A DNA stretch of 49,903 bases, from NCBI GenBank assembly GCA_902608795.1, contig CACLPI010000008.1:1-49903 (forward strand), written 5' to 3'. The notes beneath the pieces are model-generated. The model had not been told where the DNA came from. It worked only from the letters and a program-made list of their open reading frames with translations, and did no database searches. Source of the DNA: an uncultured Bacteroidota bacterium (lineage in GTDB: Bacteria > Bacteroidota > Bacteroidia > Flavobacteriales > Flavobacteriaceae). Both the position numbers and the translations under genes were made by a program. Positions 36,721 to 45,098 of this stretch are shown in pieces (the first letter of the stretch is position 1; each line of letters opens with the position of its first letter).

Positions 36721-37507
36721 AATAGATTCTCATTTCAACAGCAGTTCATTAGCAATCCACATAAATGAAAGTTGGGTAATCTTTTGTTTATTTAACAATC
36801 AAACACTTTCTGGTTTAAATAAAGTAAGGTTTTTAAATAAAAAGAAATCCAATTTTATACTCAAAACAATTAAAAAATATATAAAATCATTTTCTAAAGA
36901 AAATATTCCATCTGAGGTCAAATTAATTTATTACAACAGTACATCAACCCTTGTTCCATCTACCTTATTTGAATATAAAAACTCGTTAAATTATTTGAAA
37001 TATAACACATCGATTAATATCGATGATATAGCTGCAAATGATCATGTTTTAAATCATGAGATAAATAACGTTTATATTCCTAATACAGAAATAAATAATT
37101 TTATATTTGAGAAATTTAAAACGTTTGATTTTTATCATTACAGTTCATTAATTATCGAAAAAATTTCAAATGAGTTAGCCAAAAAATTTTCAGAAAATGT
37201 CTTTGTTAATATAAATGATGGATTTATTGACATCTTGTTTTTTAAAGATAAAAAATTAATATTTTACAATTCATATGATCATAATTCAGATGAAGACATC
37301 TTGTTTTACTTATTGTTTTGCTTTTCGGAATTAAAATTAAATCCAGATGAAATACACACTGTTTTTAGTGGCTCTATAGATTTAGATTCAAAATTATATG
37401 AGCTTATTTACACATATGTGAGAAATATTGAGCTTATGAATCCAATAGATATTGATGGTATTGATTTTAATATTTTAAATTCTAATATTTTATTAAGTAA
37501 GTTCTGA
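36683..37507 (+). CDS. DUF3822 family protein
   Basis: This 274-aa protein of unknown function has an actin-like look in the later half: VFVNINDGFIDILFFKDKKLIFYNSYDH, then DEIHTVFSGSIDLDSKLYELI, which resembles the phosphate-2 region of ASKHA-type folds. The first Met lies inside the previous gene, giving a 38-nt overlap; no other Met is available before residue 245. It overlaps rsmD by a single base (TGATG), so translation is likely coupled. From memory, DUF3822 directly before rsmD is a stable flavobacterial gene pair. Confidence 0.75.
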   Translation: MEIGQKTILKTTKIDSHFNSSSLAIHINESWVIFCLFNNQTLSGLNKVRFLNKKKSNFILKTIKKYIKSFSKENIPSEVKLIYYNSTSTLVPSTLFEYKNSLNYLKYNTSINIDDIAANDHVLNHEINNVYIPNTEINNFIFEKFKTFDFYHYSSLIIEKISNELAKKFSENVFVNINDGFIDILFFKDKKLIFYNSYDHNSDEDILFYLLFCFSELKLNPDEIHTVFSGSIDLDSKLYELIYTYVRNIELMNPIDIDGIDFNILNSNILLSKF

Positions 37508-38049
37508 TGAGAATAATCGCCGGAGGATTAGGTGGTAGGAGAATAAAAATACCAAAAAATTTACCAATTCGACCCACAACGGATCTAGCCAAAGAAGGAA
37601 TATTTAATATAGTTTCAAATAAAGTTAATCTTGAGGATTTAGAAATACTTGATTTATTTTCAGGATCTGGAATGGTCGGATTAGAATTCATTTCTAGAGG
37701 AGCGAAAGTAACATTTGTTGAAAAAAATATTCAATGTGTAAAACATATATCATCAACTTTAAATGAGTTAAATATCAAATCAAAAATTATAAAACAAGAT
37801 GTTTTTAAATTTTTATCAAATTGTAGTACAAATTTTGATATAATTTTTGCTGATCCACCATATTCTTTTGAAGAGGCACACTATAATAAACTAATTAATC
37901 TGGTTGAAAATAATTTTCTAAATAATACTTTTAGTTTATTTATTCTTGAACACTACAAAAAAAAAGATTTTAAAGAAAAAATTAACTTTGTAGAAAAAAG
38001 GAGTTATGGGGATTGTTCTTTTACTTTTTTCCAACAAAAAAGCGGGTAA
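37507..38049 (+). CDS. rsmD: 16S rRNA (guanine-966-N2)-methyltransferase RsmD
   Basis: RsmD methylates G966 of 16S rRNA with S-adenosylmethionine. The 180-aa protein has the N-terminal RIIAGGLGGRRIKIP, RPTTDLAKEGIFNI, the cofactor loop DLFSGSGMVGLEFISRG and the catalytic FADPPYSFEEAHY. The stop codon TAA (38047-38049) lies at the tip of the hairpin that also terminates the convergent rnpB gene, so the terminator sequence encodes the last amino acids. Confidence 0.95.
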   Translation: MRIIAGGLGGRRIKIPKNLPIRPTTDLAKEGIFNIVSNKVNLEDLEILDLFSGSGMVGLEFISRGAKVTFVEKNIQCVKHISSTLNELNIKSKIIKQDVFKFLSNCSTNFDIIFADPPYSFEEAHYNKLINLVENNFLNNTFSLFILEHYKKKDFKEKINFVEKRSYGDCSFTFFQQKSG

Positions 38050-38060
38050 TACCCGCTTTT
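38038..38060. terminator. Bidirectional terminator shared by rsmD and rnpB
   Basis: A perfect 10-bp stem (AAAGCGGGT-type arm at 38038-38047 and its complement at 38051-38060) encloses a three-base AAT loop. A T run follows on the plus strand and, by symmetry, on the minus strand. The rsmD stop codon is partly in the stem and partly in the loop. Confidence 0.85.
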
Positions 38061-38351
38061 CAGTGAATCTATAAGCCGAATTCTGTACTTTATTAAAAAG
38101 TTCTTGTCATTTATCTTGACATATAGTTACCTATATGTTCTAACTGCCCACCCTCCAGCATCGAGCGTACAACTCTCAGGAGCTGGTTTACATGGCATTT
38201 CACCGCACAGAGTTTACATGATTTCACTACAGCATTACCTGTACATACTTTCTGTTGCACTTTTCCTAACCTTTCGATTGATGGCCGTTAGCCATTGTGC
38301 TGTACTTTGGTGTTCGGACTTTCCTCTATAAATAGCGACAAGACGATTCAC
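38061..38351 (-). ncRNA. rnpB: RNase P RNA, bacterial class A
   Basis: RNase P RNA is the catalytic part of the enzyme that trims tRNA 5' ends. On the minus strand the 5' end GTGAATC (from 38351) pairs with GATTCAC at 38063-38069 to form P1. The P4-forming GAGGAAAGTCCGAAC block follows about 30 nt after the 5' end, then an ACGGCCATCAA segment. The 3' region has ACAGAATTCGGCTTATAGA, which holds the other P4 strand. A strong TTG-N17-TATATTTGC promoter lies just upstream and a hairpin terminator at 38038-38060. The antisense reading frame across it is spurious. End points are good to a few bases. Confidence 0.93.
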
Positions 38352-38355
38352 AATG

Positions 38356-38383
38356 CAAATATAACAATGTTAATATATATCAA
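38356..38383 (-). promoter_or_regulatory. Bacteroidota-type promoter of rnpB
   Basis: On the minus strand TTG (38381-38383), 17 nt, then TATATTTG (38356-38363) followed by C. This is a full match to the Bacteroidetes consensus. The predicted start about 5 nt downstream coincides with the 5' arm of helix P1. Confidence 0.8.
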
Positions 38384-38458
38384 TAATTAAAACATTTAAT
38401 TATTAAAATAATGTACTCGTTTTTATATATTTAAATAATTATTTACTAGAAAGAAAAC

Positions 38459-40084
38459 ATGAGTGATTTTTTGGTTTCTGCACGAAAATACAGGCCTGTA
38501 AACTTTGAAGATGTAGTAGGGCAGCAAGCAATTACTTCTACACTTAAAAATGCAATTTCAAATAATAAATTGGCACAGGCATTATTATTTACTGGACCTA
38601 GAGGTGTTGGAAAAACCAGTTGTGCAAGAATAGTAGCTAGAGAAATTAACAATTTCAAAATTAATGATGATAACTCTTATAATGTTTTTGAATTAGATGC
38701 GGCATCCAATAATGGTGTTGAAGGCATAAGAAATCTTATAGATCAAACTAGAATTCCTCCTCAAACTGGAAAATATAAAGTTTACATAATTGATGAAGTT
38801 CATATGCTATCATCCGGAGCTTTTAATGCTTTTTTAAAAACATTAGAGGAGCCACCATCACATTGCATCTTCATTCTTGCAACAACAGAAAAACACAAAA
38901 TTATTCCTACCATTCTATCAAGATGCCAGATTTATAACTTTAAAAGAATAACGATTGATGACATTGTTAGTCATCTTGCAAAGATTTGTAAAATTGAACA
39001 AATTGAATATGAAGATGACGCATTAAAACAAATTGCTAGTAAATCTGATGGTGCGATGAGAGATGCACTTCAGCTGTTTGATAAGGTTCTAGGAATTAAT
39101 AAAAAAATAACTTCACAAATGGTTATTGAAAATCTTAACTCCATTGGTTTTGATACATTTGTAGAATTAGTTAATCTTATTAATAAAAAAGATATACCGA
39201 ATTTAATTAATACTACTAATTCTATTCTTGACCAAGGGATTTCTGGAGACTTATTTTTATCTGGTCTTTCCTCATTTTTCAGAGATATTCTCGTTAGTAA
39301 AAATAAATTATCTCACAAACTCTTGAACTACGATGAATCAAAAATAAATAAATTAACTGACTTAGGTTCAGCTTTAAATTATGAATTCCTAATTGAGTAC
39401 ATTAATATATTAAACGAATCTGAAATAAATTTCCAAAAAAGTATAAATCAAAGACTATTGGTTGAGCTATCTATATTAAAAATTTCATCACTTGAATTAA
39501 ACGGTAAAAAAAAAAAAATTAAATATAAATTAATACCTGTCTCTACATTTCAAAGCCAGGTTTTTAAGTCACATCTCTCAAAAATAACAGCCCAAAAAAA
39601 ATCAAAACCAATTGCAGATATAAATCTAACGAACTTTGAAACATCTACCCTTTCTCTAAAAAGTATTGAAAAAGAGAAAGATATTGCTGATGAAAAGTCA
39701 AATATTGAGGAAGAATATAATCAACAAAAAAATATAACCCTCAAAGAAATTATCGAAATATGGAAAGAGTATACCGATAAACAAGAAAATAAGGGTAGAT
39801 ATATTATGTCGTCAATACTTAGAATTTCTGAACCTGAATTCAAGGATAACACGCTTATATATTCAGTCCCAAATAACTCAACTGCAACGGAGGTTGAAAA
39901 TGAAAAACAACAATTAATTCTATTTATAAGAAGAAAGCTGAATTCAAAAATTAATTTTTCATTAAAAATTGATAAAAGCATTGATAAAAAAGTAGCTTAT
40001 ACAAATAAGGAAAAGTATGAATTACTTAAGAAAAAAAATCCTCAAATTGAAGATTTAAAAAATCAATTTAAGTTATCGATCTAA
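38459..40084 (+). CDS. dnaX: DNA polymerase III subunit gamma/tau
   Basis: DnaX is the motor of the clamp loader. The 541-aa frame has Walker A GPRGVGKT (46-53), DEVH (112-115), the sensor segment TILSRCQIYNF and a collar domain to about residue 345. Then comes a run of 13 A (39506-39518, encoding KKKK at 350-353) and a low-complexity tau tail ending in a conserved C-terminal domain. If polymerase or ribosome slips at the A run, both other frames stop within five codons (TAA at 39520-39522 or 39531-39533), giving a short product of about 354-358 aa. The zinc module (four Cys) usually found between Walker A and ELDAAS is absent. It is convergent with pdxH. Confidence 0.95.
   Translation: MSDFLVSARKYRPVNFEDVVGQQAITSTLKNAISNNKLAQALLFTGPRGVGKTSCARIVAREINNFKINDDNSYNVFELDAASNNGVEGIRNLIDQTRIPPQTGKYKVYIIDEVHMLSSGAFNAFLKTLEEPPSHCIFILATTEKHKIIPTILSRCQIYNFKRITIDDIVSHLAKICKIEQIEYEDDALKQIASKSDGAMRDALQLFDKVLGINKKITSQMVIENLNSIGFDTFVELVNLINKKDIPNLINTTNSILDQGISGDLFLSGLSSFFRDILVSKNKLSHKLLNYDESKINKLTDLGSALNYEFLIEYINILNESEINFQKSINQRLLVELSILKISSLELNGKKKKIKYKLIPVSTFQSQVFKSHLSKITAQKKSKPIADINLTNFETSTLSLKSIEKEKDIADEKSNIEEEYNQQKNITLKEIIEIWKEYTDKQENKGRYIMSSILRISEPEFKDNTLIYSVPNNSTATEVENEKQQLILFIRRKLNSKINFSLKIDKSIDKKVAYTNKEKYELLKKKNPQIEDLKNQFKLSI
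39506..39518 (+). other. A13 tract in dnaX, candidate slippage site
   Basis: This is the longest homopolymer I see within a gene in this window. It lies in frame between the clamp-loader core and the tau tail. A one-base gain is followed by Asn and TAA at 39520; a one-base loss is followed by Leu-Asn-Ile-Asn and TAA at 39531. Confidence 0.6.
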
Positions 40085-40107
40085 TTTCTAACTCTATTGA
40101 TTCATTT

Positions 40108-40755
40108 TTAAGGACTTAGACGGTCAATTTGCCAAATATTCTTATTATGAGTGTATCTAATCCTGTCATGCAGTCGGTTTTCACCTCCTTGCCAAAATTC
40201 ATACTGAATTGGTTTGATTATATACCCACCCCAGTTATTAGGTCTTGGAATTTCTTTGTTTAAATACTCCTTACTTAGTTCATTGAATTTTTTTACAATA
40301 TTGTCCTTAGATTTAATAATTGAACTTTGATTTTCTGAAACAAGCGCTCCTAGCTTACTACCTTTTGGTCTAGAATTAAAATATTTTGTGCTAAAATCAT
40401 CTGAAGTCCTTGTGGCAACACCCTTTATAATTACTTGTCTCTCAGATTCTTCCCAAAAAAAGGAAATTGAAACTTTATTATTTTGATCGATTGAAATAGC
40501 CTTATTACTATTATAATTTGTAAAAAAAACAAATCCGTCATGAGAATAGTATTTTAATAATACAATGCGTCCGTTTGGATATCCAGATAAACCAATTGTT
40601 GATAATGTCATGGCGTTAACCTCTGATTTGCTATTTTTTGAGCTAACCTCCTTAAACCAAATATCAAATAAAAAAAATGGATCCTCAGGTAGTTCTTTAT
40701 CTATTAAAGAATTCTTAGAGTAAGACTTTCTTAAATTACTTATATCTCTTAGCAT
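40108..40755 (-). CDS. pdxH: Pyridoxamine 5'-phosphate oxidase
   Basis: PdxH uses FMN to oxidise pyridoxamine or pyridoxine 5'-phosphate to pyridoxal 5'-phosphate. The 215-aa protein has LSTIGLSGYPNGRIVLLKYY (FMN site), FFTNYNSNKA, FFWEESERQVIIKG, SRPKGSKLGA and the C-terminal RPNNWGGY...EFWQGGENRLHDR, which binds substrate. It ends a run of minus-strand genes pyrR-pyrB-rnz-pdxH and is 32 nt from rnz. TAAATTTG occurs 4 nt before the ATG but is too close to be a usual promoter. Confidence 0.95.
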   Translation of the reverse strand: MLRDISNLRKSYSKNSLIDKELPEDPFFLFDIWFKEVSSKNSKSEVNAMTLSTIGLSGYPNGRIVLLKYYSHDGFVFFTNYNSNKAISIDQNNKVSISFFWEESERQVIIKGVATRTSDDFSTKYFNSRPKGSKLGALVSENQSSIIKSKDNIVKKFNELSKEYLNKEIPRPNNWGGYIIKPIQYEFWQGGENRLHDRIRYTHNKNIWQIDRLSP

Positions 40756-40787
40756 AACACAAATTTAAATAATAAATAATCTATATT

Positions 40788-41693
40788 CTAAACTTCTATT
40801 TTTTTTCCTTCCTCTGAAATAATAACATTTTTAAAAATAGTTGCAACTTCCGTAATGAAATCATTATAATCATCATATCTAGAGGAAAAATGACCAATTA
40901 GAAGTCTTTTCACATTACCTTTTTTAGCAAGTGTTGCGGCATCTATTGTGGTTGAATGCAGTGTAAGAGTTGCTTTATCTTTATCTTTTTTTAGAAATGT
41001 GGTTTCACAATACAAGAGATCTACACCTTTAATATTGTTAATTAATTCATCAAAATAAGCTGTATCACTGCAATATGCAAATGCCTTTGCCTTATCCCCT
41101 TCCTTTGTTACATCTAAATAATTAATTTTAATTCCATTATTATTTATAACATTTTCTCTCTTGGTAAGTTTATTAAAATAAATCTTATCTATATTATTAT
41201 CTAATGCTTTTTGTAAGATTAGCTTTCTTTTTTTTTCTTTTTCCTTGATTAAAAATCCGTTTGTATAAATCGAGTGTTTTAAAGGAAAAGCCTCTATTGA
41301 AAAGTGGTTATTGTTAAATATATTTATTTTATTATTATTATTTAAAACTTTTAAATCTAGCTCATAACTCAAATTCATCTTTGAGAACTTCAAATGAGCT
41401 TGAATAATTTTAAACACTGATAAAGGACAAAAAACAGTTAACTTCTTGTCCCTTTTGAGCAGCGATAAAGTTGAAATAAGTCCAATTAATCCAAAATAAT
41501 GATCTCCGTGCGCATGACTGATTAAAATTATTTCAATCTTTGATAACTTTATTTTATTTTTTCTTAATTGATGTTGAACACCCTCACAGCAATCTATTAA
41601 AACATAAGAATTACAGACATTAAGAATTAAGGAAGTAGAAAATAACCCAACCTTTGGAATAGCACCTTGAGAACCCAGTACTGTTACTTTCAA
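40788..41693 (-). CDS. rnz: Ribonuclease Z
   Basis: This metallo-beta-lactamase-fold endonuclease matures tRNA 3' ends, needed here because two of the three tRNAs in the window lack an encoded CCA. The 301-aa protein has SHAHGDHYFGL with His60, His62, Asp64 and His65, a C-terminal LIGHFSSRY with its metal ligand, and LYCETTFL. The start codon is TTG, overlapping the pyrB stop as TTGA; no nearby ATG exists and KVTVLGSQGAIP directly after it matches the family N-terminus. Confidence 0.93.
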   Translation of the reverse strand: MKVTVLGSQGAIPKVGLFSTSLILNVCNSYVLIDCCEGVQHQLRKNKIKLSKIEIILISHAHGDHYFGLIGLISTLSLLKRDKKLTVFCPLSVFKIIQAHLKFSKMNLSYELDLKVLNNNNKINIFNNNHFSIEAFPLKHSIYTNGFLIKEKEKKRKLILQKALDNNIDKIYFNKLTKRENVINNNGIKINYLDVTKEGDKAKAFAYCSDTAYFDELINNIKGVDLLYCETTFLKKDKDKATLTLHSTTIDAATLAKKGNVKRLLIGHFSSRYDDYNDFITEVATIFKNVIISEEGKKIEV

Positions 41694-42622
41694 CGGTCAA
41701 AATTTTTCTTCGCCAACAAGTAAATAACAGCCATTCTGATCGCTACTCCATTTTCAACCTGATCTAATATTATTGAGCTATTTGAATCAGCTACTTCACT
41801 CGTAATTTCCACTCCTCTATTTATTGGGCCTGGATGCATAATTACAATATCTTTATTAACCTTTTGTAATCTATCCATTGTAAGCCCATAGTGTTTTTTA
41901 TATTCTCTGATTGATGGAAAAAAATTATCTGACATCCTTTCATTTTGTAATCTTAACATATTTACAACATCACACCACTGAAGAGCTTTGTCAAAATCAG
42001 TTTGAATCTTTACTCCAAGATCCTTAAGGTATTTTGGAATTAATGTATTTGGTCCACATACCATAATATTAGCACCTTGAAGTTGAAGTGCAAAAATGTT
42101 AGATAAAGCTACTCTACTATGAATTATATCACCGACAATTAAAATGTTTTTATTTTTTAAGTTTCCTATTTTTTGACGCATTGAATAGGAATCTAACAAT
42201 GCTTGGGTAGGATGCTCATGAGCACCATCACCTGCATTGATGATTGTTGCGTTTACTTTTTCAGATAATAATTGAGGCACCCCAGCATTGGAATGTCTAA
42301 TAACTATCATATCAACTTTCATTGACAAAATGTTATTTACAGTATCTAATAAAGATTCTCCTTTTTTTAACGATGATTGGGTAGAGGAAAAATTCAAAAC
42401 ATCAGCTGATAATCTTTTTTCTGCTAATTCAAATGATAATTTTGTTCTGGTTGAATTTTCAAAAAAAAGATTTGCAATAGTTATATCTCTTAAAGATGGA
42501 ACTTTTTTTATAGGTCTGTTAATAACTTCTTTAAAGTTATCAGTGGTTTGAAATATTAGCTCTAAATCTTGTTGATTTAAAAACTTTATTCCTAATAAAT
42601 GGTCCACACTAATGTTATCCAT
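41690..42622 (-). CDS. pyrB: Aspartate carbamoyltransferase catalytic subunit
   Basis: PyrB condenses carbamoyl phosphate and aspartate in pyrimidine synthesis. The 310-aa protein has the carbamoyl-phosphate motif FENSTRTKLSFELA near 53-66, HPTQALLD near 137, MLRLQNERM and MHPGPINRGVEI. No regulatory PyrI gene is present, fitting the bacterial type that relies on PyrR instead. The start overlaps the end of pyrR by 8 nt and the stop overlaps rnz by 4. Confidence 0.96.
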   Translation of the reverse strand: MDNISVDHLLGIKFLNQQDLELIFQTTDNFKEVINRPIKKVPSLRDITIANLFFENSTRTKLSFELAEKRLSADVLNFSSTQSSLKKGESLLDTVNNILSMKVDMIVIRHSNAGVPQLLSEKVNATIINAGDGAHEHPTQALLDSYSMRQKIGNLKNKNILIVGDIIHSRVALSNIFALQLQGANIMVCGPNTLIPKYLKDLGVKIQTDFDKALQWCDVVNMLRLQNERMSDNFFPSIREYKKHYGLTMDRLQKVNKDIVIMHPGPINRGVEITSEVADSNSSIILDQVENGVAIRMAVIYLLAKKNFDR

Positions 42623-43163
42623 TAATCAATTTTTCAATATAAACGAAGTTTCCATTTTTTTCATCATCCCATTTAACATGTACCTTTTGATTTTCATAAA
42701 GGTCAACCTGAATTCCTTTATAATCAGGTTGTATTGGGAGTTCCCTGCTAAACCTTCTATCAATTAATATTAACAGTTCAATTGTTTTAGGTCTTCCGAA
42801 ACTTTCAATAGCGGTTAGGGCAGCTCTGATTGTTCTTCCAGTGTACAAAACATCATCAATAAAAATAACTTTTTTATTTTCAACTAATAATTTGAAATCT
42901 GTCTTATTTGGAACCAGAAGATCTTTATTTCTTCTAAAATCATCTCTAAAAAAAGTGATATCTAATAGTCCATGCTTTACAGAACTGATATTGTATCTAT
43001 TACTTAAAATATCTACTAATTTCTCACATAATGACTTTCCACGTGGTTGTAGACCAACAAGGACAGATTCTTTGAAATCTCCGTGATTTTCGCAAAGTTG
43101 ACATGCTAATCTATCAAGAGTATAATAAATTTGACTATGATTAAGAATTACCTTTTTCTTCAT
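42615..43163 (-). CDS. pyrR: Bifunctional pyr operon regulator/uracil phosphoribosyltransferase PyrR
   Basis: PyrR binds UMP and pyr mRNA in Firmicutes to cause attenuation and also has uracil phosphoribosyltransferase activity. The 182-aa protein has the PRPP loop VIFIDDVLYTGRTIRAA near residues 96-112, GLQPRGKSL and the late LIDRRFSRELPIQPD. It leads pyrB. Only about 30 nt separate its ATG from the rpsA terminator hairpin, so there is no room for a classic PyrR attenuator upstream and I see no anti-antiterminator consensus. Confidence 0.93.
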   Translation of the reverse strand: MKKKVILNHSQIYYTLDRLACQLCENHGDFKESVLVGLQPRGKSLCEKLVDILSNRYNISSVKHGLLDITFFRDDFRRNKDLLVPNKTDFKLLVENKKVIFIDDVLYTGRTIRAALTAIESFGRPKTIELLILIDRRFSRELPIQPDYKGIQVDLYENQKVHVKWDDEKNGNFVYIEKLING

Positions 43164-43189
43164 CCTAAAAAAATAATAATTTTAAATTA

Positions 43190-43224
43190 AAAAAAAAGCC
43201 TTTCAATTGAAAGGCTTTTTTTAT
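43190..43224 (-). terminator. Rho-independent terminator between rpsA and pyrR
   Basis: GCCTTTCAATTGAAAGGC (43198-43215) is fully self-complementary and flanked by A and T runs, so it can act on either strand. It directly follows the rpsA stop. pyrR begins about 30 nt further on in the same direction, so read-through here would carry rpsA transcripts into the pyr genes. Confidence 0.85.
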
Positions 43225-45098
43225 TATTTTCCGTCCATTTTGTCCTTTAGCTCCTGTAGTTTCTCATTTGCATCTCCAATTGTATTTTTTGCAGATTCAT
43301 TATCTTCTTTCATTTTTTTAGAAACTATTCTTTTATTTCTTTCTTCTACATCTTTAAATGTACGTGTGTGAGACAAAACAACCCTCTTGGTATCCTTATT
43401 AAACTCGATCACTTTTAAATCAATTTTCTCACCTTTTTGGAGTTTACTTCCATCTTCTTTAATCATGTGTCTTGACGGAATGAACGCAGTAACGTCATCG
43501 TTGAATTTAACAGTAGCGCCTTTTGGAACGATTTCAAAAACTTCCCAATTATGAACCGAATCTAACTTAAATTCATTTTCATATTTATCCCATGGGTTTT
43601 CCATGAGTTGTTTATGTCCTAAACTTAGTTTTCGGTTTTCAACATCAAGTTCTAAAACTAAAACATCAATCTTTTCTCCCGTTTTACAGAATTCTCTAGG
43701 GTGTCTAATTTTCTTTGTCCAAGATAAATCTGAAATATAAATTAATCCGTCAACACCTTCCTCAAGTTCTACAAACACTCCAAAATTTGTAAAATTTCTA
43801 ACCAAACCTTTGTGTTTAGATTTCACAGGGTATTTTTTTGTAATATCAGTCCAAGGGTCAGGCGTTAATTGCTTGACTCCTAAAGACATTTTTCTTTCAT
43901 CCCTATCAAAAGATAAAATCTTTGCCTCAATCTCATCTCCTACATTGAAGAAATCTTGTGTAGATCTCAGGTGTGTTGACCATGACATTTCAGAAACATG
44001 TATTAAACCTTCAACTCCTTCAGAAATTTCTACAAAAGCACCATAATCAGCAATAACAACTACCTTTCCCTTTACAACATCGCCAACATTAATATCTTCA
44101 GAAAGAGCCTCCCACGGATGCTTACTTAATTGTTTTAATCCCAATTGAATTCTTGATTTATCTTCATCAAAATCTAAAATAACAACTTTAAGAGTTTGAT
44201 CAAGTTCAACTAACTCATTTGGGTGATTAATTCTGGACCATGACAAATCTGTTATATGAATTAATCCATCAACACCCCCTAAATCCATAAACACACCATA
44301 AGATGTAATATTTTTTACAACACCTTCTAATATTTGACCTTTTTCAAGCTGTTTTATTATCTCTTTTTTCTGAGATTCTATATCTGCTTCAATTAATGCT
44401 TTGTGAGATACAACCACATTTTTAAACTCATGATTAATTTTAACAACTTTAAATTCCATTGTTTTATTTACATATTGGTCGTAGTCTCTAATGGGCTTAA
44501 CATCTATCTGAGAGCCAGGTAAAAATGCCTCTATTCCAAAAACATCGACAATCATTCCTCCTTTAGTTCTGCATTTAACGAAACCGTTTACAATTTCGCC
44601 TGAGTCGTGAGCTTCATTTACTCTATCCCATGCTTTGATTACTCTGGCTTTTCTGTGAGATAATATTAATTGACCAGTAGCATCTTCTCTTATATCAATT
44701 AAGACTTCTACCTTATCACCAATTTTAAGATCTGGATTATATCTAAATTCATTTAATGAGATAACACCTTCAGACTTTGCATTAATATCAATAATTGCTT
44801 CACGGTCAGTCATGTGAACAACAGTTCCATCTACTACATTATTTGTCAATGTTTCAACAAAATTTTCTTCAACTAATTTCTCAAATTCTTTGATTTGTTT
44901 TTCGTCAACTTGATCAATACCTTCTTCGTAATTGTGCCAGTCAAAATCTGAAATGTTATTTACAGATGTTTCTTTTTCTGTGATTTCTTTCTTTGTATTA
45001 GCAGCTTTTTTTGAAGATTTTTTTTCAGCTACATCTTTGACTACTGTTTCGTAAGAAATGTTTTCAGTAGTTTCTTTTTTTTCTGCTTTTTTAGGCAT
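43224..45098 (-). CDS. rpsA: 30S ribosomal protein S1
   Basis: S1 binds mRNA at the 30S subunit and helps initiation, important in a lineage with weak Shine-Dalgarno sites. The 624-aa protein has an extended, Lys/Glu-rich N-terminus (about 1-70) before six S1 repeats. The third and fourth repeats show the usual GVFMDLGGVDGLIHITDLSW and GAFVEISEGVEGLIHVSEMSW forms; the fifth reads GVFVELEEGVDGLIYISDLSW. A Lys-rich tail closes the protein. The 151-bp leader (45099-45249) has no TAnnTTTG match. The terminator at 43190-43224 follows the stop. Confidence 0.96.
   Translation of the reverse strand: MPKKAEKKETTENISYETVVKDVAEKKSSKKAANTKKEITEKETSVNNISDFDWHNYEEGIDQVDEKQIKEFEKLVEENFVETLTNNVVDGTVVHMTDREAIIDINAKSEGVISLNEFRYNPDLKIGDKVEVLIDIREDATGQLILSHRKARVIKAWDRVNEAHDSGEIVNGFVKCRTKGGMIVDVFGIEAFLPGSQIDVKPIRDYDQYVNKTMEFKVVKINHEFKNVVVSHKALIEADIESQKKEIIKQLEKGQILEGVVKNITSYGVFMDLGGVDGLIHITDLSWSRINHPNELVELDQTLKVVILDFDEDKSRIQLGLKQLSKHPWEALSEDINVGDVVKGKVVVIADYGAFVEISEGVEGLIHVSEMSWSTHLRSTQDFFNVGDEIEAKILSFDRDERKMSLGVKQLTPDPWTDITKKYPVKSKHKGLVRNFTNFGVFVELEEGVDGLIYISDLSWTKKIRHPREFCKTGEKIDVLVLELDVENRKLSLGHKQLMENPWDKYENEFKLDSVHNWEVFEIVPKGATVKFNDDVTAFIPSRHMIKEDGSKLQKGEKIDLKVIEFNKDTKRVVLSHTRTFKDVEERNKRIVSKKMKEDNESAKNTIGDANEKLQELKDKMDGK

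Noticed and set aside
38104-38331. 75-aa open frame on the plus strand
   Set aside because: It lies wholly inside RNase P RNA on the other strand, and such frames are known annotation artefacts.
40760-40767. TAAATTTG just upstream of pdxH as a promoter
   Set aside because: It ends only 4 nt before the ATG and has no TTG at suitable spacing, so it is probably a chance match in AT-rich DNA.
42615-43230. PyrR-dependent attenuator upstream of pyrR or between pyrR and pyrB
   Set aside because: The pyrR-pyrB genes overlap and only about 30 nt precede pyrR; no binding-loop consensus is visible.
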